Source of the DNA: Azadirachta indica
Taxonomy: Eukaryota; Streptophyta; Magnoliopsida; Sapindales; Meliaceae
Direction: 5' to 3'
Assembly (NCBI GenBank): GCA_022749755.1
Contig: CM040445.1
Span: forward strand, 1,199,182-1,263,181
Length of the DNA: 64,000 nt
Shown here: in pieces, positions 23,540-34,850 of the stretch
Position numbering within the stretch: the stretch's first letter is position 1
How the letters are laid out: every line of letters starts with the position of its first letter
Made by a program: the position numbers and the translations under genes
The notes under the pieces: model-generated
Told to the model about the DNA's origin: nothing
Databases searched by the model: none
The model's input: the letters and a program-made list of their open reading frames with translations, nothing else

Positions 23540-24997
23540 GTAGTAATGTATCACTCTTCCTCTGTTTTCAGAGTCTGGTACGTGACTTCCTTTGTTTGCG
23601 TTAAGAATTTAATAGTACAAAATATATTTGTGAATACGAATCAATATGCTGTTGGGCACTTCATTTATGGTGGGATATACGGCTTAGTGCAAAGCCTAGC
23701 GCCAAAAGGATTATATAATCCTAATTCTAGTTTGTCTCTGTCTAGGGTTTGCTTTTTAACAATTCTATTGTGAGTTGTATGTCTTTCTTTTCATTAATGA
23801 AATTTGTCGATAGCTAATTTACACCGTTGCTAACCTTTTTAGCATTAATGGGTATTCATATATTATTATGAATTTGTATTCACTTGATTAGTATTTAGAA
23901 GGATATTTTTGGTTGTTTCAAATTTATGGAATTTGTTTTTTTCAAAGGGATAACGAAATCTAATTTGACTAAGCATTTTTTTTTTTGCTAATAATAAACA
24001 AGGATCGCAAGCAGAGCTTGCAGTTTGGAATTGGGTTGGTAATTTTGACCTTTTTTTTTTTAATTCAAATAACTACTCTAATTTATAAAAATATTTTTTT
24101 TATAAAGGGAACATACCCATTATTTCTTTTTTTTTTTAAATTAATATTTTATTATTTTTTTATATTTTTTTAATATATCATCACTCTCTAACTTTTATTT
24201 TTTATTTGATTTTATTCTTTAATTCAATTAATTTATAAAATAATAAAATAAAAAATATTTAAAATATTGAAAAATAAAAATTAAAACAAAAAATATTAAA
24301 ATATTAAAACAATATAATAAAATAGTAAAATATTATCTCAAAAACAAAAGTGGAATGAACATTCTCCCATTTCTAAAGTAGAAGACAATAATGTACACGG
24401 GACAATTTGTAGCAAAAGGAAGCACGATGAGAGCGGGTGCGCATGTAAAAGGACCAACGCCTATCGTGTATTTTGGGCATGAAAACTTTGTATTGAGATG
24501 TCCATTTCTCAAAATATTCTCCCACATAATGATAATAAAAATAGAGGCTGACACCTAATAATCCACTTAGAACCTAGAACTTGCTTTCTGATAAGCTCTG
24601 CCCTTTTGGTCACGTTTACATGTTTAATTGCGCATAAATCTATTAGAATATCCAGTTCTCAAATTATTGCCATTGGACTTCCACTATTTTTTTCATGTTA
24701 ATGACAGATATTTTTCTTAATTCTTGTAATGTTGAGTAGGTAAATGAAAATGATTCAACCTCTCTGGTTTTCATAAATGATCTTGAAAGCATCCAAGATC
24801 TTTCTCCTTCTTTTGATTAATTTCAAATGCAGAATAATGGAAAGCACCAGTCATCATTCAGAAAATAAATTAAAGTTAATCCCAAACATTAAAAAATTGG
24901 TTGTATATGATATGACATCACGAAATTGAAGAATTTCATATGAGATAACGCTAGATAAAACTGAAGCAAAAATTGGGAAAACACAGAATCAATCAAG
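23540..24997. other. intergenic region between MTP1 and plastid L11
   Basis: Presumed MTP1 promoter on the left, then AT-rich low-complexity sequence (about 24050-24330). I recognise no coding sequence. Confidence 0.55.
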
Positions 24998-27443
24998 CTA
25001 CAGAAGTTCCTTCTTTTTGGGTTCAAGAACAGGAGGGTCAACATCAATTCCCATATTAGCTGCGGTGCCTGCTATAATTCTCATTGCTGATTCAATAGTT
25101 GTGCAATTCAAATCTGGAAGCTTTTCTTGTGCAATGGCACGCAATTGATCAATGGTGACCTTCCCCACTTTCTCTTGCTTTGGATCTTTGGAACCCTTTT
25201 CCAGTCCTACAAAAAGTGGAGCAGTGTAATTAAGAAAGAAATAAATAAATGGAAGAAGAGAGTGATGAATAACCATTTAACCATTTAACCATTTCCGATT
25301 CCAACATACTGCTACTCTGCTAAGCAATCTCTTGACAATTACAACCACAAACAGCAAGTTGCTCAAGCATCCTGTTATAGATATCCAACCCAAATATGAT
25401 ATGCTTGTATGCAAAATTTATTACTTTATTTGAGTTCTGCACTCCATTTAGCTTATATTCTAAAGGCAGTTACATTTAAAGCTTCATTATTTCATTCATT
25501 CTTTGAATTTGACAGCCATGATCCAATTACAACCCTTTCCTTTTCATATATTGATGAAACACTCTAATTAATGACAATCATTTAACAGATAGAATCCATT
25601 CAGCATTGAGAAGAATGTAACAAGAAAAGCTCAAAAGTGATGAAGGATGTCAAACTTAAAGGTGCAAGAGCATAGAGATTGTGGCAATATGTCTCAAGGC
25701 CATTGCTGGTGGAGCATTTCACAGAAAATTTGAAGGAGTAATAATTGATAAGCAATATCTATCCAACAATGCTGCTCAAGTATGATTCGGTTATGATGTC
25801 AGCATCATATGGACCAGGCCATCAAAATAATTGATGAATGATAGTAAGCAAAACACAGTGGATTTTCAGTAACTGAATTCATCAGTCTAAGAGAAGAAGG
25901 GGTTTCTGGTTCATTTCAACACAGGCAGAGTTCATTTTGGCGTCCAGAAATGTTCTTGTTGGGAAAGAGAAACCAATTTTTAAACTCCCCTAAGTGGCTC
26001 AGTTTGGAACCTGGTTTGTCGTCAGGAGGACAAAATTGTGGATATCCCACATAAACACAAATTCAGCCCTCCGAATTGAACCTCATCTTCCTAGAGAGAC
26101 CTCTTTACCCAAAAGCTTAAAGCACTAGGTAACGACTTAAGCTTGTCCAGACCAATATCAAACGAGCTTGTCAAGACCAATACTGAACGGGTGTGTCATG
26201 TACAGCAAGCTCAAGCAGAGATAGAGCCAGAAATAAGTCCAAGCAGAGAGAAATTGAGGCAAATACAATCACGTGGGTGATTTGAACAGAAGACCTCTTG
26301 GGTCAAAACTAGCTTCAATACCAAACTAAGGAAACCACTAGGGCTAAAATTATAGCATTAAGTTCTAACAATCTCAACAATGTGTGCTGATTTTCAATCA
26401 GACTTAAAGTTATTTACTCAATATGAGCCAATATCAGTAGCTCATAACTCACACTTTTTTGGAGCTACATTTTTATTATTGGATTGAAATAAACGTTTGT
26501 AGCAAAATAAAAGGACTTGATAAAATTCAATCATAAGATTTGGCAACTCCACAGTTTACAACAATGTGTATGATACAAACACATGTTTTCTTTTTCCTAG
26601 AATCTCAATGAAAACTAGTCGAACTAAAATAAATATGAATATGAAGTTTCAAAGAATTGAAGTCAGGAGCACCATTCAAGCACTGTTGACTACCCAATTC
26701 TTATAAATATATAATAGGGTTAATATAAATAGAATTTAGAGAAAACATAACATGGTGACTCAAAGCAAAAGCAGAAACACTTGGTGAGTATGAATATAAA
26801 AAGCATACCAGCAGCCTTAAGGAGCAAAACTGAAGCAGGTGGAGTCTTCAGAATAAAAGTGAAGCTCCTATCCTGCAAGCAAACACCATAACAAAGTCAT
26901 GAGAAAGACAAATGAAACCAAAAGTCATAAATTTCTATCAGAACCAATAGTAGAATCAAAGAACTAACATCGTAAACAGTGATTTCGACAGGAATAACAT
27001 AACCGGCTTTATCAGCAGTTCTAGCATTATAATCCTTGCAGAAAGCCATGATATTTACACCCTTTGAACCCAATGCCGGCCCCACAGGTGGCGCAGGAGT
27101 CGCCTTTCCAGCCTCTAAAGCCAGCTTGATCAAACCCAGCACTGCATAAATCACAAACACAAAAGAACAATAATTTGATGAAAATTAAATAAATGGATAT
27201 AATAGAAAATTAAGGAAATACATGTGAAAATGTACCTTTCTTAGCTTTACCACCAGGTTTGGGAGGAGCCATGGCGATAACAGTGAGAAATCTTGGAGTT
27301 GAAGAGAGAAGTGGGGATAGTTTCTTGTTACAGAATTGGAGAGAGATGTTTGAGTTAGAGGATAAGTTGGTGGGAGAAGGAAAAAGAGAAGAAGAAAGAG
27401 AAGAAGTTAGATGATTGTAAGTGGACGAAGAGAATGATGCCAT
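24998..27443 (-). CDS. PRPL11: plastid 50S ribosomal protein L11
   Basis: Nuclear gene for the chloroplast-targeted bacterial-type L11, the stalk-base protein that binds the GTPase-associated 23S rRNA region. Four exons on the minus strand (27443-27236, 27141-26969, 26872-26809, 25206-24998), with GT-AG introns and consistent phases, give 217 residues. A Ser/Thr-rich transit peptide covers about residues 1-60 ([12 protein letters not shown]...). The mature protein carries the N-terminal L11 block [19 protein letters not shown], then [28 protein letters not shown], and the C-terminal rRNA-binding signature [13 protein letters not shown]. It ends in a lysine-rich tail. Intron 3 is 1.6 kb and holds nothing recognisable. 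The promoter carries paired site II elements. Confidence 0.95.
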
Positions 27444-27567
27444 TGAAGCTCTGGCAAAGAGACGGAAGAAAAAGCAGAGAGTAGTTTCGGATAAAATACT
27501 TGCAAATTAAGTTGGGAGTTGGGGGGTGTCCTTAGAATATATATGTGGAGTATATTATCTATAACGT

Positions 27568-27586
27568 TGGGCCTTCATAATGGGCT
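27568..27586 (+). promoter_or_regulatory. paired site II elements upstream of PRPL11
   Basis: TGGGCC at 27568-27573 and TGGGCT at 27581-27586 lie 125-143 bp upstream of the L11 start codon and 13 bp apart start to start, the same spacing as in the TIM13 promoter. They are known targets of TCP-class regulators in nuclear genes for organelle and ribosomal proteins. Confidence 0.6.
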
Positions 27587-27659
27587 AAATCTAAGTGTTT
27601 GGCCCGAAACAACGGTAATTTTCTGAGACAGAGATGCTAAGGGAACTCCATCCATAATC

Positions 27660-29170
27660 TTTTAGCACTCTTTTTAAGATCACTTGGCAAATTAAAAATG
27701 GGAAATTTTTAACAGTAATCAATATTAGTTATTGGTTTTCTTAAATGACCACCATATAATATATATTACAAAAATGACTAATTTGAACTAAAATATTTTC
27801 ATAAAAATTTTTCAAAAATGACCACCAAGTACATTCACATAGGGGTATTTTGAGACAAAAAAATTTGAGATGGTTATTTTTAAAAGACAATTTGAATAGT
27901 AGTTATTACTGAAAATTCACCCCAAGTGTTGGTCATTTTCGTTAAATTTTCATTAAAAATTTAAGAGCTACTTATACAAATATAATTTTTCTATTAATTT
28001 TTCTTTTACTTAACATTGAATATAAATATATAAACAAATTAATTTAATTGTAATTTCAAAAATACAACTATAAAATTTATCTAATTATTTATTTGTAATT
28101 CTTTAAAGTATGATATAATTTTTACATAAAATATTTCAACTTCAAATAAATAAATAAATAGGATTTAAAATAATTTAAAAAACAATTAATTAGTAATCTT
28201 TTTTTTTTTCAAATTTAGTCTTAGCAGTGAGAAGTTTAATTTTAAGTAAATTATGTAAATGTATATATATATATATATAAGTATGAGACCGTGGATCTTT
28301 TCTATATATATATAAAATATTTAAAATATAAGGACTTAGATGTTATTATCCCGTTTCAAATTTTCAATAAATAATTTAGGGGCATATGCCGTAGAGGAAA
28401 GTTTGTCATTTGTCAATGTCACGTGACCTTTTCATTTTTCTTCTGGGAAGCCAAAGACCGCATTATCTGTCTCTCTATCTATCTCTATCCATCTGGTTTC
28501 TGCAAAACATAATGACATAAGACCACAAATGATATTTACATCTTATAATTATTTTCCAATGAGGATTAAAACTGGGATGACATCACCATTACCGTCACCA
28601 TCACCCCACGAAAAATCTTTTAAGACTATTCTAATTTTTCTAGATCAATTTGACAATCAATCCCTCTGCATAAATTATTTTTGGAGTAACGTTATATTTA
28701 TTCGGTACGTACAGTTGTATTTTTATTTATCTAAAAATAATTACTTATTTTTACAGTTATAATTTAATATTTAATATATTATTTTTTAAAAAACAGGACA
28801 TTTTTTTGAATTTCAAACGCACATAGGGAAACTCATACAAATTTTTCAAAAGTTGCTGTGTGTGTGTGCGTAAAAGGGCCATACAAAAATTGGTCTCTTC
28901 TTATCATCACTGTCGAGAACGGGCTCTCGTACAAACCCACTACTTTCTTCTTGTCATCTTCCCATTGGTTTGCACTTGGCAGAAGAAAAAAAAGGGCAAA
29001 CAACAGAGACAGATTGGACGCATTCAAGGTTTATATATACGTAATTCCTGAGGAAGAAAATTCATATGTAAATAGGCATAATATTTATAACTTTGAAAAG
29101 AAGGCCTGCCTGCAGACAGAGAGCACTGAATTAGAAATTGAAATTTAAGCTAAGCTAGGCAGCATAAAAC
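27660..29170. other. intergenic region between L11 and the RING-H2 gene
   Basis: AT-rich, with a (TA)n at 28262-28280. A short GC-richer segment near 28850-29130 is probably promoter or leader of the RING gene. Open frames there on both strands have no domain resemblance. Confidence 0.5.
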
Positions 29171-29176
29171 TGTTGC

Positions 29177-29234
29177 ATCATCTTCATCTTCATCTTCATC
29201 TTCTTCTTCTGCTTCTTCTTCTTCTTCTTCTTCT
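29177..29234 (+). repeat. (CTT/CATCTT)n tract in the RING-H2 leader
   Basis: About 58 bp of TCATCT and CTT repeats sits immediately before the start codon region. Pyrimidine-rich (CTT)n is common in plant 5' leaders. Confidence 0.8.
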
Positions 29235-29240
29235 AATTGG

Positions 29241-29273
29241 ATGATCTCATGGCGCTCCACAACGTTGCTTTGA
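29241..29273 (+). promoter_or_regulatory. short upstream frame overlapping the RING-H2 start codon
   Basis: An ATG at 29241 opens a 10-codon frame that ends at a TGA at 29271-29273, overlapping the main ATG at 29249 in another frame. Its start context is poor (T at -3), so leaky scanning is likely. It may dampen translation of the RING protein. Confidence 0.4.
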
Positions 29274-29791
29274 AGATGGCAAGTGGGTTGAGCATGAAAT
29301 CCATAGCGAACCAGCTGATTAAATGTTTCAAGTTAATGACTATGATGGCACTCAATCATCTTTGTGGTCTGCTTAAACCATCAGATCAACGTCACGAAGA
29401 CAATAATATTAATTATTCTCCAGATCATCTAGATCTAAATCCGACCAGTTATGTTGTTGTAACAGAAGGTCCGTATCCGTCGATCATCACAGTCTCGGCC
29501 GACGTAGTTACATCCATGATCAAGAAGACGCTCCCGGTGGTAGAATATGGTAAATTTCTTGGAAGATTAATCGGAGGTGATCACGTTGTTGGTCATTCTG
29601 TATCGGTAGCTGTGTGTACAGTTTGCTTAGAATGCATTGAGAAGAGCCAAGAGATCAGAGAGTTGGGAAACTGTAGTCATGTTTTTCACAAAGAATGTCT
29701 GGATAGGTGGGTTGACGAGTCTCAAATTACTTGCCCTTTGTGTAGGTCCATGCTATTACCACTTAAGGGGAACGGGATGATTCTTAGATGA
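29249..29791 (+). CDS. RING-H2 finger protein, probable E3 ubiquitin ligase
   Basis: A single-exon gene of 180 residues. The C-terminal RING-H2 domain is complete: C123-x2-C126, C142-x-H144, H147-x2-C150, C162-x2-C165, with the conserved W154 and P164 that contact E2 enzymes. The N-terminal half (about 1-45) is moderately hydrophobic and Met/Leu-rich (KCFKLMTMMALNHLCGLL), possibly a membrane anchor or amphipathic helix. Residues 46-120 have no recognised domain. The size and layout resemble small plant RHA2- or XERICO-like ligases, whose roles include ABA and stress signalling, but I cannot assign a subfamily. The start at 29249 is the first in-frame ATG. Confidence 0.88.
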   Translation: MALHNVALKMASGLSMKSIANQLIKCFKLMTMMALNHLCGLLKPSDQRHEDNNINYSPDHLDLNPTSYVVVTEGPYPSIITVSADVVTSMIKKTLPVVEYGKFLGRLIGGDHVVGHSVSVAVCTVCLECIEKSQEIRELGNCSHVFHKECLDRWVDESQITCPLCRSMLLPLKGNGMILR

Positions 29792-30665
29792 TTTATTTAT
29801 TTAATTTCCAGCAGTATTTCTTCATCATCACTATATTTTTATGTATGTATATTTTAATTTGTAATATAAAATGTAATTTTAGCTGATTACATATCAAGCT
29901 TTCTACTTATTACATCTCCCGCGGTCACTTTCTATTCTTATCCATCTCCACATACATGAATATGATACATATTACATATAATAATAATGGAACGCCTTTT
30001 GACTGCGGACCGCTCGAATTAATCGATTAATTAATCCACGCACGCAAGAGTTTTGACTATATTTAATTATTTTCATTAATTAATGAAAATTTCGTAAAAG
30101 AGAAATGATTACCGATTGATGAAGTGCAGAAGGTAAATGATGAAAGCGGCACTAACTCTCAAACTAAATTTGAATATTAGAAGAAAAATTGGAAAATAGT
30201 TGGAGAGATTGACTGTGAGAGTATTGTTTTTATTTGATTATAATATCCTATTAATATATTTAGAGAGAGGAGTTAGAAAAGTCTGAAGGCTCCCCACTAA
30301 CTCTCCCATCCATTCATTCACGTTAACAAAATGTGCCGTGTGGGCCGGGTTGTCACGCAACGCAGCACTACGCAACAATTTATATATCCATATATATTTC
30401 TTATTTTATATGGGCTTTTTGCTTGCTTGCTAGTTCTTGGCTATTATTCCTTTATCACATACATACATATTGAAAAAATTAACAACAATAACATATAAGA
30501 TCCCAGTATCACTAATTAATCTTAATTAATATTATAATAATAATAATAACAATAATATTATTATTATATGTCTCATAAATCATATTTAATTAATTAATTA
30601 ATTAAATTATAGCCAAGCCATGACAAGCCAATTAAATATTAAATATTAATTAATTGTTGCGTTGC

Positions 30666-30696
<31 letters not shown>

Positions 30697-31640
30697 CGAG
30701 CGGGGACGGCGGCATGCAAATCGAGATATAATACAAACAGAAACACGGAGCCAGAGAGAGAATTAATTCATAATTAAGTGGATCGTGGACCTAATTAGAC
30801 TTTAATTTCTCCCATGTATCTCTAATTTATTCATTAATTTGGCATGGATTAATATAATTCTATGTTTTCATTTGAGTAATCAAATTAACACACTGCATTA
30901 CACTCAAAGATATCCATGGAAACAGTAGTGAATTGATCTCGTGCATGCATCTCATTTTTATTTGAGTAGTAATTTGAACTCGATCCGCTGCACGCCATTT
31001 ATAAACAGACGACAGACTAGTTGTAGGAGTAAGACAACACAATTACACAACACAAATAATGTGATAAATATTAAATTAAGGTCGAATATTTTTCGTAATT
31101 AATTACCACAGCATAGCATCGGGGCAAGAAAAAGTTTCTGCTCCCGCTGCAACAATACTGTCTTCAGAATTCCTTAACAATATTCTTTGATGCAAAAACA
31201 GAATGTGTATATATATATATGAAAAATGTCCGATACCTTCTCTTTATTTGGCCTATTGTCCTAATACTTTCTTGACGTTACCTCTATTATTGATAGTCGT
31301 TATTTTTAAGGATAATTTAATAATTTACCTTAACTGATTTTCATGAGTGACTAATTTCTGACAACTTTAAAAGAAAAAGCTGCAATCTTTTAATGGTATC
31401 AGAATGTTTTGAAAAATCTTTAATAAACATTTTATGAAACAATAAAAATTAAATAAAAAGATAAAATAATTTTTTATCTCACTACAATATCCTTTTTTTA
31501 CTTCCCCAGTAAAACTCAATCACGTACCAATTCAATCTTACCCAACCCAATCCTACTCCAAATAAATTTAAATTAAAGAAAAAATTAGTTCAAAAATCCA
31601 ACAAAAATTGCCTAGCCTTGTCCGAAAAACAACCAAATCT
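29792..31640. other. intergenic region
   Basis: AT-rich DNA with many AATT repeats and no recognisable exon. It contains the GTGAGG repeat described separately and a (TA)n near 31209-31220. Confidence 0.55.
30666..30699 (+). repeat. (GTGAGG)n minisatellite with five GGG runs
   Basis: GGG runs at 30670, 30676, 30682, 30688 and 30694 are separated by TGA, fitting the G3N3 pattern of an intramolecular G-quadruplex on the + strand. Confidence 0.75.
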
Positions 31641-31860
31641 GGTTCATCTTTGATCAAAGATTGGTTAGAGAGGCAAGAAAAGAGTTCTGTCGTTTACGTA
31701 ACATTTGGGAGTGAGGCGAAACCAAATTAAGAAGCGATTTAGGAAAGCTGACATTGAGTTGAACGAGTTATCCAACGACTTTGAAGAGTGAACGAAAGGA
31801 TCTGGGGTGGTTTCTATGAGCAGGGCACCTCAACTCAAGATTCTGGCTCATTGAATTGGA
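31641..31860 (+). pseudogene. UDP-glycosyltransferase relic (UGT91-like)
   Basis: One frame reads LIKDWLERQEKSSVVYVTFG followed by SEAKPN, which is the mid-protein UGT segment before the PSPG box. After several stops and a frameshift, another frame reads GSGVVSMSRAPQLKILAH, matching the run into the PSPG donor-binding box (normally WAPQ...LxH), and is followed at once by a stop. Roughly 60 codons that should separate these two blocks are missing. The SEAKP wording suggests the rhamnosyltransferase-like UGT91 group. No other part of the gene is visible nearby. Confidence 0.75.
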
Positions 31861-33064
31861 ATAAAAAAAAAACATCACTTTCAAGTACTCTCTTTACTAA
31901 CACATATTCTTTCTCTTGTTCTAAACAAGCAACCCACCATTACTCAGCAATGATAGAATGGAAAGTTGGTGTGACAGTCAAAGTGGAAGCAACAACAGCA
32001 ACTATTGAATCAACAGAGGTAGAAACAGAAGGAGCTAAAGCCGAATTAGAGAGAAAGGAAGCTGAAACTGAAGCCTGATCTGTTACAAGTTCGATGAAAG
32101 CCAGATCTGTTATTCAACAACAAGTTTTGATCTGATTTCGGCCCCGATTTTGCCATGGAGATGGAACCAAAATTTTCTGAAGCCTTATGAATCGGGTCGC
32201 TCAAGAAACCCAACTTTCTTTGACTCCATTGCTTATTAAAATGCACCATACTCCTCTAATTTTTTTTCCCATATGCACAGTTTATATAATGACGGTGGTG
32301 ATTGACTAGAAGGTGCATGCGGCTGCGAAGGGGGTGGGGGAGTTGTGGTGGTGATTGATGGGGAGGTGCGATTTGGGAAGCGGATGGCGAAGGTGCTGCT
32401 GTTACTGGATTGTATTGAATGTTTTTTTAATATTAAATTATCTTGTATTATTAATAAATACTATGTTTATTTATTATTCATAAATTATAAAAGAGTTTAT
32501 ATGAATAGAAATAATATATTTATTATTTATAAAATATAAAGACAAATTTATAATATTATTTATTATGAACTTTAATATTTATTTAATTTTTTTTTATTAA
32601 TATATTTTTTAAAATTTTTTTAAATTTTAAATTTTAAATTTTAAATTTTAAATTTTTTTTTATTAATACATTACGGTGGAACCTATTGATTATATATACA
32701 ACAGTGAGCATGGATTACTTGTTTAGTTAAGTTTTATTGTCAATTAAATATTACAATCGTAAGTAACATATTTTCTTTTTCATCCATAATTTATTATTTA
32801 AAATTCTTTCATTAATTAATTAATTAATTAATCAAAACAATAAAAACACATTTCATTTAATATACAAAAAGTAGGGGCATTATGGTAACTTCAAAGTCTA
32901 TTGTTCTTTGCAGATGTAGTTGGTAGATATAGGGTAAAAATGTAATTGTACTTGAAAATTAACACTTTTAGCCAACGGAGGTAATGTAAAGGTGAATTCG
33001 GGTACCAACGATTCAAAAAAGACATATTGGGTATTAAGCCAAACAAAGAGGGGTATCAGGGATT

Positions 33065-33066
<2 letters not shown>
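31861..33066. other. intergenic region with low-complexity AT
   Basis: A plus-strand frame runs to 32078 but is Glu/Thr/Ala-rich and unrelated to the glycosyltransferase. From 32.4 kb the DNA is nearly pure A+T, including five perfect TAAATTT heptamers at 32621-32655. No gene seen. Confidence 0.5.
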
Positions 33067-33098
<32 letters not shown>

Positions 33099-33100
<2 letters not shown>

Positions 33101-33329
33101 GTTAGATTAACAACTTTTTTTTAACATAAAATTTTACATTAATTGTAAACCATTGGATATAAACACATTCAACGGTTCACATTACATCTGATTATGTAAT
33201 TAATATATAATTAATGCATTTATAATTATTGCATATATCAAATACAATTTCGACCGTTAGATATGCTTATTTCTAATGATTTACAATTGATGTAAGATTT
33301 TGTATAAAAAAAAAAGCTACTGATTCTGC

Positions 33330-33332
<3 letters not shown>
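33099..33332. mobile_element. MITE-like fold-back element between (TA)n tracts, copy 1
   Basis: About 234 bp with long imperfect terminal inverted repeats. The left end AACTTTTTTTTAACATAAAA...TTACATTAATTGTAAACCAT is mirrored by the right end TTTACAATTGATGTAAGATTTTGTATAAAAAAAAAAGCT. It is bounded by (TA)n at 33067-33098 and 33333-33360. No coding capacity. Confidence 0.65.
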
Positions 33333-33360
<28 letters not shown>

Positions 33361-33570
33361 GGAGCAAGATCAGCAGTTTCTTTTTTTTATATATAAAATC
33401 TTATATCAATTGTAAACCGTTAGATATAAACACATTCAATAATTGAGATTACATCTGACTATATAATTAATGCATAATTAATGCATATGTCAGATTTAAA
33501 TACATTCAATAGTTGAAATTATATTTGACCATATAATTAATACATAATTAATGCATATGTCAGATGCCCT
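33361..33570. mobile_element. MITE-like element between (TA)n tracts, copy 2
   Basis: Begins with TTTCTTTTTTTTATATATAA and ATCAATTGTAAACCGTTAGA, matching copy 1, then AAACACATTCAATAATTGAG. An internal ATTAATGCATATGTCAGAT block is repeated. It lies between (TA)n at 33333-33360 and 33571-33582. Confidence 0.6.
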
Positions 33571-33582
33571 TATATATATATT

Positions 33583-33957
33583 GCAGCTTCAATATACTTC
33601 AGGATTAATAATATTCTGACCTTTAATTTTCACTTTTCTTCTTAACTTTTAAATACTTTTATTCCCTTACGGAAATGTAAATTTAGTAGAAAATTAATGT
33701 TAGTGTTATCGGTTAGGTGCATATAGAGCTTGTGTATGTGGGCCGGAGGGAAAAATTAAGTATGAAAATCCAGTAACAACCACAAATTAAAGTCTCGCCA
33801 AAAAAAAACTATAGACGTAGTGTGCTTGCAATTGCAAGCTAGCTAGGTGTATATATATATATATATATATATATCCACATATTTCTAAACATAATTAATA
33901 TTGTAATTGTCAGTTAAATTTCAAGCAGATAATGATGAGGACCTTACATTGTTATTT
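33583..33957. other. short intergenic stretch
   Basis: AT-rich, with a (TA)n at 33849-33872. Nothing coding is recognisable. Confidence 0.5.
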
Positions 33958-34310
33958 GTCAGCAGCAAACCGTACGTTCAATTCTATACAGCTATAAATA
34001 TATTAACATGACTTCTCCGGATTTATATAATTGCTGCATGGCTTACAGAAACTCGATCGGGCAAAAAAGTTTGATTTAAAATATCATAACTTGGTTAAAA
34101 TGAAGCACATGTGTTGGCCCAACTGTTTCTTTACATTAAAATATATACTTCCACCTTTAAAATTATATTGCAGAGCATCCTGAAGTACTTCTCGATCGAG
34201 TAACTCTAAGTGGCATTCTCCAGTCTCCTACAACCAGAAGCTGGGAATTCATGGGGCTCAATCTTCCTTCATCTTTGAAACTTTTTTCACTCTGGCCAAA
34301 CTCCAGCTGC
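33958..34310 (+). pseudogene. subtilase relic in inverted orientation (exons 3-4)
   Basis: On the + strand an exon-3-like piece (33958-34067, TTCAATTCTATACAGCTATA, then a CTTCTCCGGATTT run, then CTTACAGAAACTC) is interrupted by stops and a small insertion. After a sequence ending TTATATTGCAG, an exon-4-like piece from 34174 reads TTRSWEFMGLNLPSS. These match the peptidase inhibitor I9/S8 boundary of the subtilases at 36-39 kb and 50-53 kb, but run in the opposite direction. Confidence 0.7.
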
Positions 34311-34410
34311 AAAATTTTAAATTCATCTACGTACTGTTAAAGTACATCTTCCTCCAGTTACGTATTCTATCGTTACTTCTTCAGAGAAATACAAGTCTCA
34401 CTGAATATTA

Positions 34411-34850
34411 CCTGAATCTATCATGCCAATGATAGTTCCTTTTCCTATGTTGCTTTTTTGTTAACAGATTTCTGGATGAAGGATAATTGAGCCCAATGAA
34501 TTCTAGCTTCTAGTCGCATGATGATACGTGCCATCTTTTTTGCCTGAGCTTTTCTGTTAGCCTTGCCGCAAATCCGGAAAAGCCAGCCATGTTTATAGCT
34601 AGCCGTATATAATTGATCGCTAGCTTTGCTGCTTCTTAATTTGCTGTGTTACAAATAATGGAAGGTTCTCGTCGTTATCTAGATAATCAAATTTAGCTAA
34701 CAAGTATAATAATATGTTGAAGTATGAAGATCGATCGATTAACTAAAGTCACACCTTCCAAGTTACAAGCACTGTTGATAGTATTTTGTGGCGAGAGACT
34801 TTATGATGGTTGCTTTTTCTCTCCCGTATACGCAATGTGCAGCTATAACA
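34411..34850 (-). pseudogene. subtilase relic, N-terminal exons 2-4
   Basis: Minus-strand remnants of exon 2 (about 34845-34753, GEKK... with a stop), exon 3 (about 34645-34545, GFSGFAARLTE-like with frameshifts) and exon 4 (about 34540-34411, ending KGTIIGMIDSG before a GT donor). The order and the intron positions match the pseudogene at 36.3-39.35 kb. No later exon follows, so the copy is truncated after the segment containing the catalytic aspartate. Confidence 0.75.

Noticed and set aside
25207..26808. Search for a nested gene in the 1.6-kb third intron of plastid L11
   Set aside because: No frame or repeat of note. It contains only ordinary non-coding sequence.
31788..32078. 96-codon plus-strand frame after the UGT relic
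   Set aside because: It overlaps the UGT relic in a different frame and ends in a low-complexity Glu/Thr stretch. The homology is in the other frame.
32621..32655. Heptamer TAAATTT array considered as a telomere-like repeat
   Set aside because: Plant telomeres are TTTAGGG. This is an AT-only simple repeat with five units.
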